A DNA stretch of 64,000 nucleotides from Ehretia macrophylla (Eukaryota; Streptophyta; Magnoliopsida; Boraginales; Ehretiaceae), in contig CM075775.1 in assembly GCA_037974665.1 (NCBI GenBank), positions 34,681,652-34,745,651 of the forward strand, read 5' to 3'. Made by a program: the position numbers and the translations under genes. The notes under the pieces were generated by a model, which saw only the letters and a program-made list of their open reading frames with translations, was not told where the DNA came from and searched no databases. Within the stretch, counting starts at the first letter, position 1; each line of letters starts with the position of its first letter. Shown piece by piece: positions 37,870-51,199 of the stretch.

Positions 37870-39062
37870 GAGGCTCACCTAATCTGGCATGATGTTTGCA
37901 AACCTGTTAAAAATGGAGGACTTGGAATCAATTCTCTTATGGGTACTAACCAAGCCATGATCATGAGATACCTTTGGATCCTTCACACCAAACGGGAAGT
38001 CCATCTGGGTCAAATGGATTTACTCCAACCACTTGAAACGTGACAATCTTTGAGATATGTTGCTATCCCAAGTAAACCTTCTTGGGGTTGGAGGAAAATT
38101 TTGCAACTCAGACCAAGATGCAAATAGTTTATTATCTATAGAATCGGGAATGGTCGGGGTACTCATCTTTGGAAAGATCAATGGTATCTTGTGGGGATTC
38201 TCTTTGAGGTAAAGACTGGGACAACATTCAGGCTTCTGGATTTGGACCCAATATTAGAGTTGCTGAATTTATCTGTGAAGATAATTGGGCGTGGCCAGAT
38301 AACATTGATATTTTTGTCTACATTAAGGCAACTTTGGATACTTTACGACCCAATCCTTGCGTTGATGATAAACAAGTTTGGATTAATTCACCTTCTAGAG
38401 CGTACTCGTTAAGGGCAACTTTGGAGCTCTTCAAACAACCTCTCCTTCATGTTGATTGGCATAAAATTGTTTGGTTCAAGCATTCTATTCCCAAGCATGC
38501 TTTTTGTTCTTGGCTTTTCTGGAAAGATAGACTCTCTATCAAGAGGAGATTGATTTCTTGGGGGATGAATGTTGATCCACTTTGTTTGTTATGTCGTGCT
38601 TTTATGGAGGACAAAGAACACTTATTTTTTCAATGCTCTTTTTCCAACAGAATTTGGAAAAGAGGATAGAAAATGATCAAGGGACCACCTCGCATCACGT
38701 CTTGGCCAATTACTGTGAGATGGATTATGAAAAACGCATCATACGACTCACTTCAAGCTATTGCAACTAATCTTTTTCCACGGGGCATTTGTTTATCATG
38801 TGTGGAAAGAAAGAAATCGTAGATTGTAAAGAAATGAGGTTCTTACTGAAGATCAAATTTTTTATATCATTATTTTTGATATAAAGTCTAAACTTATTTT
38901 GGCTAAGAAGAGTAGGAAAAGTCTCTTAAACCAAGCTATTTGTTTAATCTGAAATTTTGACGAAAATAAGCTAAGATAGTTATCCATTCGGGGATACATG
39001 TTCTGTACATATTTTTGTGATCATTCAATGATATCATTGCTTTTAGCAAAAAAAAAAAAAAA
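37870..39062 (+). mobile_element. 5'-truncated LINE with poly(A) tail
   Basis: Reading on the plus strand, WHDVCKPVKNGGLGINSL at 37885 and IGNGRGTHLWKDQW at 38141 are hallmark plant LINE ORF2 motifs downstream of the polymerase. The zinc-binding region follows at 38370-38670 with AFCSWLFWKDRLS, then LCLLCRAFMEDKEHLFFQCS. Frames are broken by stops and shifts. The 3' end is ATGATATCATTGCTTTTAGC followed by 15 A (39048-39062). No target duplication was found on the 5' side. Confidence 0.88.
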
Positions 39063-40019
39063 CATCCTTTGTAACAAAAAAATGAAAAAAGAAGAAAATA
39101 GAAAGAAGAAAAAAAGAAGCATCCCCGTATTCTACCGGTGTACTATTATGTTAACACAAAATGTTAAAGGTTTCGTTGACAATTGAAAAGACTAAATCAC
39201 TTACTAAACTAAGATTTGAATTATCTCCTAACATCTATTGTCTTGATATATCAAGTGACTGGTTGTCATATATTACTTTTAAATAAAGGTTTAGTATCAC
39301 TATTTTTTTTTTTTCAAATCTGTCAGCTCTATGACTCCAAACATGAAGCACTCGTGCGTCTTGGAAGAAATCTTTCAACTTCAAAATGTAACATCACTAT
39401 GCTACTCATATAAAATAGATGAGATGGTTTGGTTATTAGATGCAAAAGAATGAAGTTTTTAATTCAAATAATTTTCCCTTTAACAATTAGTTAGTTACAA
39501 AGATGTTATGATAAATCTTAGAGAGGGATCTAAGAGAGGGACCATTCCAAAAGAAAATGGGGGACCATTTCCAAAAGAAGATATAAAGAATTTTTGTACA
39601 GCCATATCAACTTTAGTTTTAGAACACCACATAGCACTAGACCTAGTCTAGGCTTGAATGTTGTTGTCAAAATTAGTTCACTACTGAAGTCATCTTTTTT
39701 GTTTTTGACGAAGAGGAAATTGTATCGGCTAAAGCAAATCAACATATTGATGGCCGGCGGCACAATTAATGCACAATGATGCTAGGCTTCCAATTTAAGG
39801 TGTCTTTGGACCACCTTGGCTAACTAGTGAAATGTATATTATGATACTTTCCATTCCTTGTCAATAAACGAGTAGCGTGTCATATGATCATTCTTGTCCA
39901 ACTCAAACATCGAATATATAGGGACGGAGTTAGCATATTTTATCAGTGAAAATTAAGGAATTTATTTAGTGCAATTGTAAAATTTTAGCTTAGGTGAAGA
40001 GCTTTCAGTTTCAGCAGTA
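39063..40019. other. Intergenic, no gene seen
   Basis: A-rich purine stretch to about 39115, then AT-rich sequence. The small frames here are not coding-like. Confidence 0.4.
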
Positions 40020-40325
40020 GAGTTTTGGTTCGAAGTGTTGTTGAACAAAAACAGTTAATTGTTTGGCGTATGTTGGGCTTTTAAAAATTTTGAGAGTAAT
40101 ATTAAGTTTTTAAAAATATAGAAGGGTAATTTGAGAAAAAATAAGAAAAATAGCTTCCCGCATTATGTAAAAATAGTTTCGAAAAAATCTTTTTTGAAAC
40201 TTCTTATTTTTTAACATTACCTAAAAGTTTTTTTAAAAATAGTCCAAATAGATTAATTTCAACTTATAAACTTACAGGAAGTACTTTTAAGTGTCTAAAA
40301 ATTAGGTTAAACAGATTTTAAATAA
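40020..40325. mobile_element. MITE-like repeat, TTTGGCC family, copy 2
   Basis: GTTGAACAAAAACAGTTAAT, GGCGTATGTTGG, GCATTATGTAAAAATAG and ACTTTTAAGTGTC follow in the order seen at 15.86 kb. No intact terminal repeats. Confidence 0.5.
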
Positions 40326-40592
40326 GTTTGGTGACAAAATTAGTTCAAATTGAAAATATTTTGACACGTTAAAAATATCAAAAAAATTAAAAAAATTAAA
40401 ATTGTTTTGTCAAATCAATGAAAGCTGTAGTCCTAAAACTTATATATTAAATCCGTCCTGCCAATTTGTATCTCATGTTATACTAAGACGAGGAGTATAA
40501 TATGTATTCATCAAATGTACACTTGAATAGGTTCATAATGGACTCAATTGAAATTCATAGCCAACCTATGAAGTGAATCCACAAGCTAGTTA

Positions 40593-40770
40593 GGCTATCC
40601 TCAATAGGGGGCTTTAAAATATAAAACTTTTTATTTTTGGGTATTTTTGTACTTTTTTAGAGCCCCATACCCTAAAAACTACCACTATTTATGAAAAAAG
40701 GACATAGAATCCACCATTTTTAGGTTAAAAAATGTCCAAATAATACTCCGGACTCCAAAAAATTTAGCAT
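40593..40770. mobile_element. Half of a GGCTATCC hairpin MITE
   Basis: It starts GGCTATCCTCAATAG after TTA (40590-40592) and follows the left arm of the 9549 element through AATATAAAACTTTTTAT, then TTAGAGCCCC, ACTATT and ACTTTTTAGGTT-like blocks. The right arm is missing. Confidence 0.55.
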
Positions 40771-41806
40771 TATTAGTCCATTGAGTTGAGTATTGCAAGA
40801 TGGAAGATGATCCGTACTACAAATCACATGAGACTATCATGACATGCAAGATTGTCGATCCACCACGTTCCAACCAAAAACACATAAAATAATTGATTTT
40901 TCTTTTTCTTTTTCTTTTTTGGGTCATAAAGAGAATTGAAGTTCATGAAACAATAATCAATCTCGGCATTGGCTTTTCACTTATAAATATGGCCAACCAC
41001 CACGACACTTCATCCCTGCCAAATGGGGAAAGGTCAAACCTTTTCGGATCATCAGCACCACATGTTCTTTGGGTTTGACTTCAATTTTATTGGAAAATTA
41101 TTTCAAGGCAAGATTTATGACATTCTAATGGTTAATACCATTGATAGGCTGACCAAAATAACTATTTGCTGGTCTTAGTTGTCTCTAGTTCAAGTCATAT
41201 ATGACATCGGTTTATTAGCTTTTTCAAATGTGATATGAACAATCCAGTTGATTGGTTTGCGAAAATGATTGTTAGGAGGCGTCTTTCATTAAATTGGATG
41301 ATTAACATTGAATTAACTAATTTAGCTTTTTATATGCAACTCTTTCGAGGATTGGCTAAATCGGTACACTTCTCTTCAACCCAATCTCCATGAAATTGGA
41401 ATCAACTCGATCATTCAAGTCAGATAGCATTTCTTTATGCCGACCTATATCAACAACTTTCTTCTCTTATGATTTCTCGAGTAATTACAGGGGAATCGAG
41501 TGACTTTCTCTTAGATTATATAAGTTACTAGTTATTACTATTTATCGTCTATAAATCAAATAATATTCTTGACAAAAGAATGTCATATTTGACTAATTGA
41601 TACGTGGTTCAATTCTTTGTATGACTTTACTTAAAAGCTTGAAGAAGTCCTAGTAGAGTATATATAAAGTTGTCTTGCTGAAGATCTGAAACTTCATACT
41701 ATGCTTAGGCAAGTTGCCAAAATAATGTGTGATAAATGCAATAATGCACAAGACAGTTTTCAGCTACCTCAGTGGAGTATTAAAATTATGAATTATAGCA
41801 GAATTA
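40771..41806. other. Intergenic, no gene seen
   Basis: A plus-strand frame at 40990-41078 (MANHHDTSSLPNGERSNLFG and on) follows a TATAAATA-like element, but it is only 29 residues and ends at once. I do not call a gene. Confidence 0.35.
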
Positions 41807-42262
41807 AGGGCGCGTTTGGTGAACTAGGAGGAATGGAAAAGAATGAGTTTGGTAAAATGAGAGGGAAAGTGAAGCAAATGGAGGGATAAAGAACTTGCAT
41901 TTGTGTTGTATGGATAAGTAAAGGAAAGGAAAGATTATGTATATAAAAGACGAGGAAAAACTATAAATGAAAGAACAATGCCAAACCCTCAATGGCGGAT
42001 GTATATTTGGGCCAGTAGAGGCTACAACTCCCATTAACTCAAAAGAATGTTAAAAAAATCTATATATGTTAGTTTTTTTTTTTTAATATCTATATATTTT
42101 TAGGTAAAAAAATAAATTAGCCCCTACTGAAAAAAAAAAAAAATATACTCATAGTTAAAACATTGAGAAGAATTCCTGAATATTCTTCTGCATATCCTTA
42201 TTCCCTTCTTCTATTTTCTTTTTTTCTTTAGTCTTTTGTTTCCCTCAAGCCAAACACACCCT
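41807..42262. mobile_element. MITE-like element, AGGGCGCGTTTGG ends, with nested insert
   Basis: AGGGCGCGTTTGGT at the left is matched by CAAGCCAAACACACCCT at the right. Inside, from about 41990, lies a piece with TAGCCCCTACTGAAAAAA that also occurs near 50110 (AGTCTCTACTGAAAAAT). No target duplication could be fixed. Confidence 0.4.
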
Positions 42263-43735
42263 AAACTTAAACAAGCATAAGTTGTAATCAATATAACAAT
42301 GCCCGACTCAATATAAAAATGTGATGAAGTTGTTTAGGACCACGTTCACTTTTTATATATATACTCTTCTGAAATCAGCTTCTTTTACTAATTTAAGCAA
42401 GCCCAAGACTTTCATCATTATTGCAAGTAGCATTGCAGGATAATAATCGGTAATAATATATAGGTTGAGGCGTTGAGCCGACTTCAATGAATAATCTCGA
42501 ACTCTCATTGCATTATGCATGATTTATTTGAGTTGTCACTTTCCCAAGTTAGAAGTTTTTTTCCACTGGCTCCAAGGGTTGGCTATTCGAGTGATCAAGT
42601 AAGCGTAGCAATTAAAGGTTTTGAATTTAAATTTATGACCTTCTATAAAAATATTATCCGATTTTTAATTGACTTAAAACGTGTGTTGGAGCATGTACAC
42701 GCGCGACTACACTATAAAATTTGTAAACATGAGAATGAATCTAATATGGTCGTATTAAACATGAGTTTCTTGTTATAAAAAAAAAATAAGAGTTTCTTTC
42801 CACTGAAATCACTAATTGCAACGCTAAAATTTTATAGTCAAATTTTAATGCATATTTTCTGTTTCATCGGATGATAAAATGGAAGTTAAGTTTTGGCGGT
42901 TGCCAATTATGTCAAAGTGTGAGAGCTATTTTTTTAAGTAAATTAACTACTACTTTAGAACCTTGACTTATATGCAAATAGAGTTAGTGCTACTACGTGA
43001 AACATATGTTTCCATATGGGAAGAAAAGCGACAATGCACTTGAACGTCATGGCTTAGGTAATTAGGGGGAGTTTAGATGCTTAAGTTTGATTAGCCAAAA
43101 GAAGACATCTTATCAACCCTAATGATGGAACTAAAACAATATATGATGGAATATTATTATTATTACATAGTTTAGAATGGCACAAGCATAAAAGATTCTG
43201 ATTGAATTAAAAAACAAAGATAGTGAAGCAGATTCAAACCCCTCGTGCCAGAGAAACTTTGTGATTAATGAGTACTTTACTTAGAAGTGTTCGTGGTGGT
43301 GTTGAACAAGGCAAAGAGATGAAGAATATTATGATTTGAACGCGATTGACAAAAATTTTGATTAAGGCAAGTCATGAGCATTTGACCTTTCAATTAAAAA
43401 AGTAATATTTTATGTCACTCTGCGTGATGTTTCGTGCATTCTTTATAATAAAAATCATGTATTAAATATTAAATCTCTCTTTATATTGTAAGAATTCTTT
43501 TGACGTATCATTTGAGTAATATATACTAATACTCTGAATTATCATCGATCGATCATAACATATCATGTGAGAAGTTACTTAGGAAGGTAGTTATGTTACC
43601 ACTATGGAATTTCTATTAAGCTTCAAGGAAACAATTAATGCTGTTCTTATTTAAGAAAAAAAAAAAAAAAAACCAATGTGTTTTTCTTTTTAAAACGAAT
43701 CCTTCAGAAAATATTGGGAACTTTTTTTCTAATTA
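42263..43735. other. Intergenic, no gene seen
   Basis: AT-rich. A 43.65 kb A-run precedes the next MITE. The 87-residue frame at 42515 is not coding-like. Confidence 0.4.
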
Positions 43736-44180
43736 GGCTCCGTTTGTTTGCCGTAAAATAACTTACTTGTGTAAAATATTTTCCGTAGAAAGTATTTTCC
43801 TGGAAAATAAAATATTTTACATGGTTCTGTTTGTTTGCCGTAAAATAACTTATTGATGTAAAATATTTTACTGGAAAATAGAATACTGAAAAATATTTTC
43901 TGGTGTTTGGATGTACCGTAAGTTCGGTAAAATGTTTTCTTATCTCAAAGGACATAAAAACATTTTACATAATTTTGTACTAGCCGTAATTGTTGACCGG
44001 AAAATATTTTACGGTTGACCAATTTTCCGGTGTTACCAAACACCGTAAAATTAAGAAAAAGCAGCCGCAATTTTTGACTGAAAAACATTTTACGGTTGAC
44101 CAATTTTTCAGTGTTACCAAACACCGTAAAATCCGGAAAATATTTTCCGATAAAATATTTTACAGCAAACAAACGGAGCC
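43736..44180. mobile_element. Composite GGCTCCG MITE, second copy
   Basis: 445 bases, against 446 at 25567. The left end GGCTCCGTTTGTTTGCCGTA is repeated inside at 43823 as GGTTCTGTTTGTTTGCCGTA, again 87 bases in. The right end is GCAAACAAACGGAGCC. TTA precedes it, but TAT follows. Confidence 0.85.
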
Positions 44181-45319
44181 TATGAGCATATTCTTTTCTT
44201 AAGAATGAAAGTAATGTTATTAGTAGTTGGTGGTCATTTGTCGTAATTCCATAGTGCTTGGAACTTATTTTCTTTAAGTGTTTGAAAGTATAACCTTCCT
44301 CAAACAAAGATAAAGCTCATGAGATCAGATTTTCATCCCCCGAAAATTTGTCATTCATCTGAAACGTAGGAGGAAGAAGCATAAGGAGCGGCCGAATTCA
44401 AAATTTATATTTAATGAGAGTTAAAATCACATAATGTAATATTTATATATAAATAATTTCTTTTAATTGGAGTTAAGTTGATTTTTCAACCTAAAAATTC
44501 ATTGAAAATGGCACAAATTTTTTAAAAAAATTAGGTTGAGCGGGGCTGCAACCCCCACTCATTTACCAATGGCCCCGCCATTGAGCATAATTCATCCAAA
44601 CTTTATCTTGGTCATAGATAAATCACCCAAATTCAATCTATAAGAAGTGACGATTTCCCTACAAGCGCAACGATTTTGGTAGGTTTGCATAACCAAGTCA
44701 CTTATTTAAGTCGCTAATTCATTCTTTAACAGGCACGCAACCAGACCCTTGTGGGCTCTTTCCATTACCCGGGAGTTTACAGTTTCATATCGAGGTGAGC
44801 AGCATTTATAGGCAATATCTTTTTATATCGAGGTGATCAGGAACATTTATAGGTAATATCTTTTTATATAGAGGTGAATGATTGGAAACAATCATGGCGT
44901 ACCAGCAGCCACATTCAAAATCCAAGTAATCATCATCCAGAGCTTCGCGACACACATAAAGATTATAAAGCATTACTGAAATATTGATATAAAATCAGTG
45001 GAACTTTCTTTGGTGCTCCTACTTTTGATTGATTTTCCCTTTTAATGGGGTCAAATTGTACTTGCATCTCATGTGACGCATTATAAAGGCACTTGAGCCT
45101 AATCATATCGATATGAATCTGTCAAGGTGGTTTTTTTGGGGTTGTCATATGCCTTTTTAGCTGCTAATGGTGTTGAAGTTGGCTAGTTTTTTTCAACTTC
45201 ACATGCGAACTCGTGTATATATGCATGTGGGCACGTTTTATGTTCTCATTTCCCTCCTCCAAGAGGGTCACCATTAACCCTTGGTTTTTTTTTTTTCGAA
45301 ATCGCAAAGTATTATGAGG
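44181..45319. other. Intergenic with repeat debris
   Basis: At 44375-44590 a piece ends AGCGGGGCTGCAACCCCCAC and then CAATGGCCCCGCCATTG, typical of a decayed element. CAGACCCTTGTGGGCTCTTT at about 44753 resembles the Au-type SINE body. No gene is seen. Confidence 0.35.
44786..44877. repeat. Tandem duplication of about 47 bp
   Basis: CATTTATAGGCAATATCTTTTTATATCGAGGTGA (quoted in parts: ATTTATAGG, AATATCTTTTTATAT, GAGGTGA) occurs twice, with ATCGAGGTGAGCAG preceding the first unit. Confidence 0.75.
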
Positions 45320-45415
45320 GGAGGGGAGTACTGACGCAACGATGCATTTGAATGTCATGAGTTTGAGTTGTGAGAGTATTTTTTTACAAAAATACAAGAT
45401 AAAATGCATAATATA
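45320..45415 (+). mobile_element. Au-type SINE remnant, low confidence
   Basis: ATGTCATGAGTTTGAGTTGTGAGAGTATTTTTTTACAAAAATAC (seen as GTCATGAGTTTGAGTTGTG and TACAAAAATACAAGATAAAA) follows the order of the well-known Au SINE body: GGTCATGGGTTCGAGTCGTG, then a TTGCAGAAATGCAGGGTAAG part. Strongly diverged. Confidence 0.35.
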
Positions 45416-45574
45416 TCTCTAAGTGAGTTCGACACTTCTCTAGGCACCATGTTCAAATTGCCCTATATTATGAAATACTTTTTTTGGCACGATGCACCCA
45501 AAGCTACCAAACTATTAGCAAAGTATTTTTTTAGATGACGTGGAAACCTAACTACAAAATTATCTTACAGAGAC

Positions 45575-45730
45575 CGACCACCAAGTGATAAACCCCGAGT
45601 GTAGCGGTGCACCCCCACACATGCATCAAGTCAATCAAGGACAGAACTCTATAATAGTGAGAAGTGTCGAACAGGTGACCTCGCAAAAATAATTTCATTC
45701 CCACTATTAGTGGACCGTGCCCTCGGGGCA
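45575..45730. repeat. Unclassified dispersed repeat, copy A
   Basis: CACATGCATCAAGTCAATCA, AGGACAGAA, GTGACCTCGC, AAAATAATTTCATTCCCACT, ATTAG and CCGTGCCCTCGGGG come in this order. Copies B, C and D lie at 47.9, 54.1 and 55.1 kb. Its family is unknown to me. Confidence 0.6.
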
Positions 45731-46049
45731 ACTGTTAGCAAAGTATTAGTCTGGAGTTAGACACTAATCAGAACTCCAAATAATTTATGCAAGGGCAACA
45801 AAGTACGAGTTTTCTTAATATTTCCAATATTCTTCTTTATTTTTCCTGCTTCCTTTTATAACAAAAGGATAGTTTTAATTAATGAGACTAGGAGATATGG
45901 GAATCTCTTTGAATGGCAGAAAATATTTGTTAGAAGGAGTTTGATGTTCGTAACATAACTATCAGTAATTATAATTAGCTACAACCATATTTGCAATAGA
46001 AAATTCAGTTATTATATCATTATTGCCAACCTATAAGTTGACAAATAGC

Positions 46050-46052
<3 letters not shown>

Positions 46053-46083
<31 letters not shown>
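46053..46083. repeat. (TC)n microsatellite
   Basis: About 15 uninterrupted CT units. Confidence 0.95.
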
Positions 46084-46088
<5 letters not shown>

Positions 46089-47884
46089 AAAAATAAGAAA
46101 AAATGTCTCTCCATAAAACTTACCTACAGAAAAGGGGCCAGCATCCATCGAGATAGCACATTAAATCAAGTTTTATTTTACTAGATAGTATCAGCTGTAT
46201 CATATTATATATCATACTTAATCGTAATTTGAAGCTATAGTTTTCAGATTTATATGGGCGTGATTGTTGAAAGGTATACACCATAATTTCATTTAGTTTA
46301 GTGATTATATCATGATCCAATTCCTTACCTCTTAATTTTAATCCATAGTAGAAAAATACTAGTGTTGAAAATGTTTGTCGTAAAAATGCATGTTTCTTCA
46401 AATTCCCTATACATATGCAGATCAAATACTAAGTTGAAAAATTCTAACGCAGCATGCATCTCTTTTTCGATTTAGGAAAAACTAAAATTGTACAATATAA
46501 CCAAGACTTAAATTCTTAATTTGTCACATACACAATGAGTAAATATCATTAGACCAAAGCTCCAATAGCTCAAGATGCATCTCTTACAAACAAATAAAGC
46601 AAGAATTAATGTAATGTTATGCTTTTATAGTGGCACTATGTGAGACGTGAACATTTGTAGCTTTGTGTTTCAAGACAAGAGACAAGACACTTGGCGTCAT
46701 GTCTTAGCCAATATTTATGTGGGCATAGAGCATTTCTTAGTGGACGCTAAGCTTCGTTAAAATTGCTACTAAAAGAAACTATTAGTTATTGGAGGTCACT
46801 TGGTGTAGTTTGCTTGTAGTCGTCCATGGAAGTTTCCGAAAGAAATATAATAATGGAATATTTGGTCAAATGTAAGCTTGTGGCATTCAAAGAACGACAG
46901 AACACTAATGTTTTGTCAAAAAATTAAATGGTACTATCGGTAACGATCAATTTTAATTAAAAATTTTAAATTTAAATTATGGTTTTAGCGTTCATTGTAC
47001 TAAAAAAAAAAAAAAATTAAATGGGCAAAAGCAATTTTTTTATATTTATACTATTTTGAAAGAAATTGTTTTAGAGAACACTTTTCCAAAAAAGTGAAAG
47101 AGAACCCAAAACAGACTATATGTTTAAAAATAAATAAGTGTTGACTTCAAATAATACCACTCACATATCCTCAAGTCAAATTTTGTTTGGTTGACAAATA
47201 TTGCAAGGAAACCCAGATTAATAAGATATCTGAATATCGAAAGGCTTCTGCCAAAGAAAGATTATATAAAACGAAAAGAGTTATTAAAATTTTGCAACTA
47301 TATATAGATATGCCGATTATTCTATTTCTTTTATTAGTTTGGTTAACCGGGTAATTCGACACACAAAAAATTGTATGGAACTCAAGTGAGTTTGCCCACC
47401 CAAAAAAAGGGATTTGCACAATGAGGATTTTTTTATAACATTAACGTATTAATGGTAATAAAAAAATTATATAATTATATAAATAATTTAAATCATTGAG
47501 TATGAAGATTAAATAGTCTCAAATTCTTGAATTAAAGGGGGAGAAAAGTAAATATGTTATAATTATGATAAAATAATTTAAATAAAAATTAATAATCACA
47601 AATTGATCTTTCACAAAAGGGAGAAAGGTAAAGATAAATTGTGGGTTATGATAAGACGTGGCTAACTTTGAGCATTACAAAAAAAGTTTACAGATAAAAA
47701 GCTAACTTTTTGATGATATCATATCATTAGCACTAGGGTATAACTTGGAAAAAGGCTATTTTAACTTGGAAAAAAGGCTATTTTGAGTCAAAGATTTATC
47801 TTAGTTCTGCAAATATTTTATCTTCATAGTGGGATTTTTTCTTTTCTGGTCAAATCTTAATGATATTATTATTTTTTATAATGT
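46084..47884. other. Intergenic, no gene seen
   Basis: The 101-residue frame at 46120-46425 (minus) and the 82-residue frame at 47171 (minus) have no motif and sit in AT-rich sequence. No exon-like blocks found. Confidence 0.4.
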
Positions 47885-48060
47885 GAGAATTTAATTGATA
47901 GAATTTAATTATTAACTGGTAAATTCTTAGCTATAGTGGTATGTTTTAAGATATGTATCAAGTCAGTTAAGAGTGAAATTTCAAAATAATAATGAGTGTT
48001 GAATTCATGACCTTATAGAAATAATTTCATCCTCTACTATTATTAGACGATGCCCGAGAC
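47885..48060. repeat. Unclassified dispersed repeat, copy B
   Basis: AACTGGTAAATTCTTAG, ATGTATCAAGTCAGTTAAG, AAAATAATAATGAG, GACCTTATAG and AAATAATTTCATCC line up with copies C and D, ending at GATGCCCGAG. Confidence 0.55.
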
Positions 48061-51000
48061 CTAGTGCTAAAATTTAATTTAGTCAAATCTTATTGGGTTA
48101 GGTTAATATTAGGCATGATTTGTTGAATGTTCTCAGCCAGTTGAAGCACGCCACGGGATTGGCTAAGTGTTATCGTGACACGTTCATAAGCATTATTGGT
48201 GGTTCATTGCCCTTGGCAAATAAGCTTAATCCATCTCCCAATCATAATCTTATCTTTAATCATCTCATTTAGCACAGGGTCAAGAAAAAGCTTAACGAAT
48301 GCACTAATGTGGGCATCATATGGTTGTCACAAGTGTTCGACACGTGTCTAACTTGTGTATCTTGATGATTTACTTGCTTACATGGAATTCAATATTAATA
48401 TGGAAACCCAACAAAAAATTACAATCACTACACGCAAAACTCCAAAAAAAACGTGCTAAGTGCTATGCACTTGATTTTGTAGGATGTAATCCAACAAATT
48501 AAGCATGGATGTGATGTAATATGTGTAGAGTGGTTGCACAAATGCTTCGAAATGCTTTGTTATCTTTCACACCGTATTAAAAATTATGAAATTATATCTT
48601 AAAATTAATTAATATTAGGTAAAATAGTCATAATCTTATATGGTAATTTTAAAATTTATAATTTTTTAATTCAGAACAATTGAATATTCTAGCACTCTGC
48701 TTTATGTGTGGCCTGATGTGAGATAGATTAGATTACACATAAATGAATACAGGTGGATAAAAAGACGTGTAAGATGAGCCACCCATACATAAAATGATTA
48801 GACCAATAACTCAATTCTTATATTATGTTAAAAATCATGTGGTTCCATTTCAAAAATAATTAGTATTAAGTGAAATAACTTAAAATCTTAGACTGAAATA
48901 TTAAAATATATAATTTTTTAATATAAGACAAGTGAATATTTTAATATACCCACTTTTACTAATTCATTCCTTTGTCTTTTTTTAATTTTACTTTTTTCCT
49001 TTCCGAGTCACGTCACGTCTAATTTGGCTATCATTAGCTGGTAAGTGTAGCATTCTTTATTATTATTATTATTTTGTTAACATTTCCTCATAATATTATA
49101 GAGATCAATTTAGTGAATAATGATATAATTATGATAAAATAATTTTGATAAATGAATGTTAGTATCATATAATTTTATCACAATATTTTACTATTGTTAC
49201 TTTTTATCACAACATTATAATATTACAAATGAATCCAAATAAATACAATTATGTCCTTAAAGAAAAAAGAATACCAAGGAATATTTGTCACATCACGAGT
49301 CTAAAATCTCAAATTTGCAGGTAAGATTGGTATTCTATCTATAAAAAAAAACTAATAAAATCCTATTTTTTATTAAACTAAAATAATTAATTAAATAATT
49401 ATTTCTCATACTTACAACACTAATCTCATTTGTAAATTTAAAATTCTAAACTTGTATTCGCCCACTCCATCATTTGCTGAACTTTAATTCTATGGATTTA
49501 ACAGCACCAAGTCCACGATTAACCTCTTCATGTCAAATCGGATTATTTATGGCGGCAGCAAATGCAGTTGCCATCAAATCTTTACCCTCTGTATGTGCAA
49601 GTAATTAGCATCAGTATAGCCGGGGTTTGGCCCTTCATAAATAACAAGTATGATGGTATCGTACGCCCAGCTAACATAAGGCTACAGGCATGATTGCGTC
49701 CATTAAATAAACTGCATAAATAGGCATTAACTTCGTTTTCAATTTGGATAGGTCTTATATTCGGAATCCGGCAGTTCGGCCAAATTAAAAATGTAAACTC
49801 CGCTATTATTTGGCTAAATGGCCCACGTTGCAAGTATTTTTATTTGAATTTAACTTACTAGTTGTAAACTACTAAAGTTCAATCTAAATGCAGAATGGTG
49901 CATAAGGCGTTGACTCAATGAAAGATTGATATGTTATGAGGGGAAAGAAGTAAAAAGCTTTCTTTATTTCGTATATATATTTGCTTATGTGAACTATTAC
50001 TCTTGTACACTTGTGGAGGCATGTATGACTCATAAAAATGTTAAAATTTTTATATATTTTTTTATAAAAAAATTAGATATTTATGTATTTTTAGTTAAAA
50101 AAAAATTAATTAGTCTCTACTGAAAAATAAAAGTACTCGTATAGTTTAAAAATTATGAATTATTTGAAAAAAAATTAGATATCTCCCCCACTAAAAAAAA
50201 AAAAATACTCGTATAATTCAAAAATTATAAATTTTAGTTCTTACTGACAAAAATTCTTGACTCCGCCTCTGCTTTTATATTACTCGTAACAATGTTACTC
50301 GTAAATTGTTACGAGTGACGATATCGAAAATAACCTTGTATACGTGGCTCGCACTTTAACTTAAAGTCAATATGAGTCGGGCGATCTGCAAAATAGAAGA
50401 AATGAGACTGCACGGGTAGGTTCTGATGCTTTAAGTTGTGATGGTTTTTATGCGTGTGCGATAGTGTTCAAGAATTCAGCAGCATCAATAAAGAAAACCT
50501 ATCATGAGCCGTCTCACATTCTTGGTTAATTAGCATGTATTAGTGGATGATGTATATTTAATAACCACTCTATTTGAGAAATCATGGGATCATGTTAGGG
50601 AGATTTAGGCATCGTACATAAGCAATGATATGCCTCAACCGTTACGCCTCGTCTAGTTTATACCATGTTTTTATTTTTTTATTTTTAATTTTGATGGGCT
50701 AATTTATTTATCTTTTTGCTCAATCAGTAAAAGAAAACTTTTTATTTTAACTATCTCCAAAAAGTATTTACATCATTCGATAAAAAAAAAAAAACCATTC
50801 TCTACGCAAAAGCAAATTACAGAAGAGAATTCCTATCAAGATTCCATGTACTACACAATGTAAAATTTAGAGGGCAAGTGCCAAACTTTTCCCTAGTACT
50901 TAATTTGAGACTAATATCAAGCATAAAAGTTGAGGGACTAATTTATTTTTCCCTTATCAATAACTATAATTTAAAATTTAAAAACAAGAAATATGAAAGA

Positions 51001-51199
51001 AAGAGAAAATGGAGGCTTCACCTATCTCTACTACTATGCTTCTAACAATAAGGTCTAATACTTTATTAAAATGGTAGGGTCAATGCCAAAACCCCCTTCA
51101 CTCTAAGACGGTTAAAGAATATTGCTGCATTAAAGAAAAGATTAAAAAAGTCCAATACATAAAACAACAAGCATGATCTTATTTGTTTTATTAACTAAT
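48061..51199. other. Intergenic, no recognised gene
   Basis: AT-rich sequence with A and T runs. An 83-residue minus frame at 49582-49833 contains MQRGPFSQIIAEFTFLIWPN and on; it is unassigned. An element-like piece with CTACTGAAAAATAAAAG lies near 50110, similar to one at 42110. Confidence 0.35.

Noticed and set aside
43704..44307. Minus-strand frames of 83 and 120 residues with repeated YFTANK-like and VFGNTEKLVNRK-like phrases
   Set aside because: They come from the internally repetitive composite MITE; the same phrases appear in the frames over the relatives at 25.7 and 30.5 kb.
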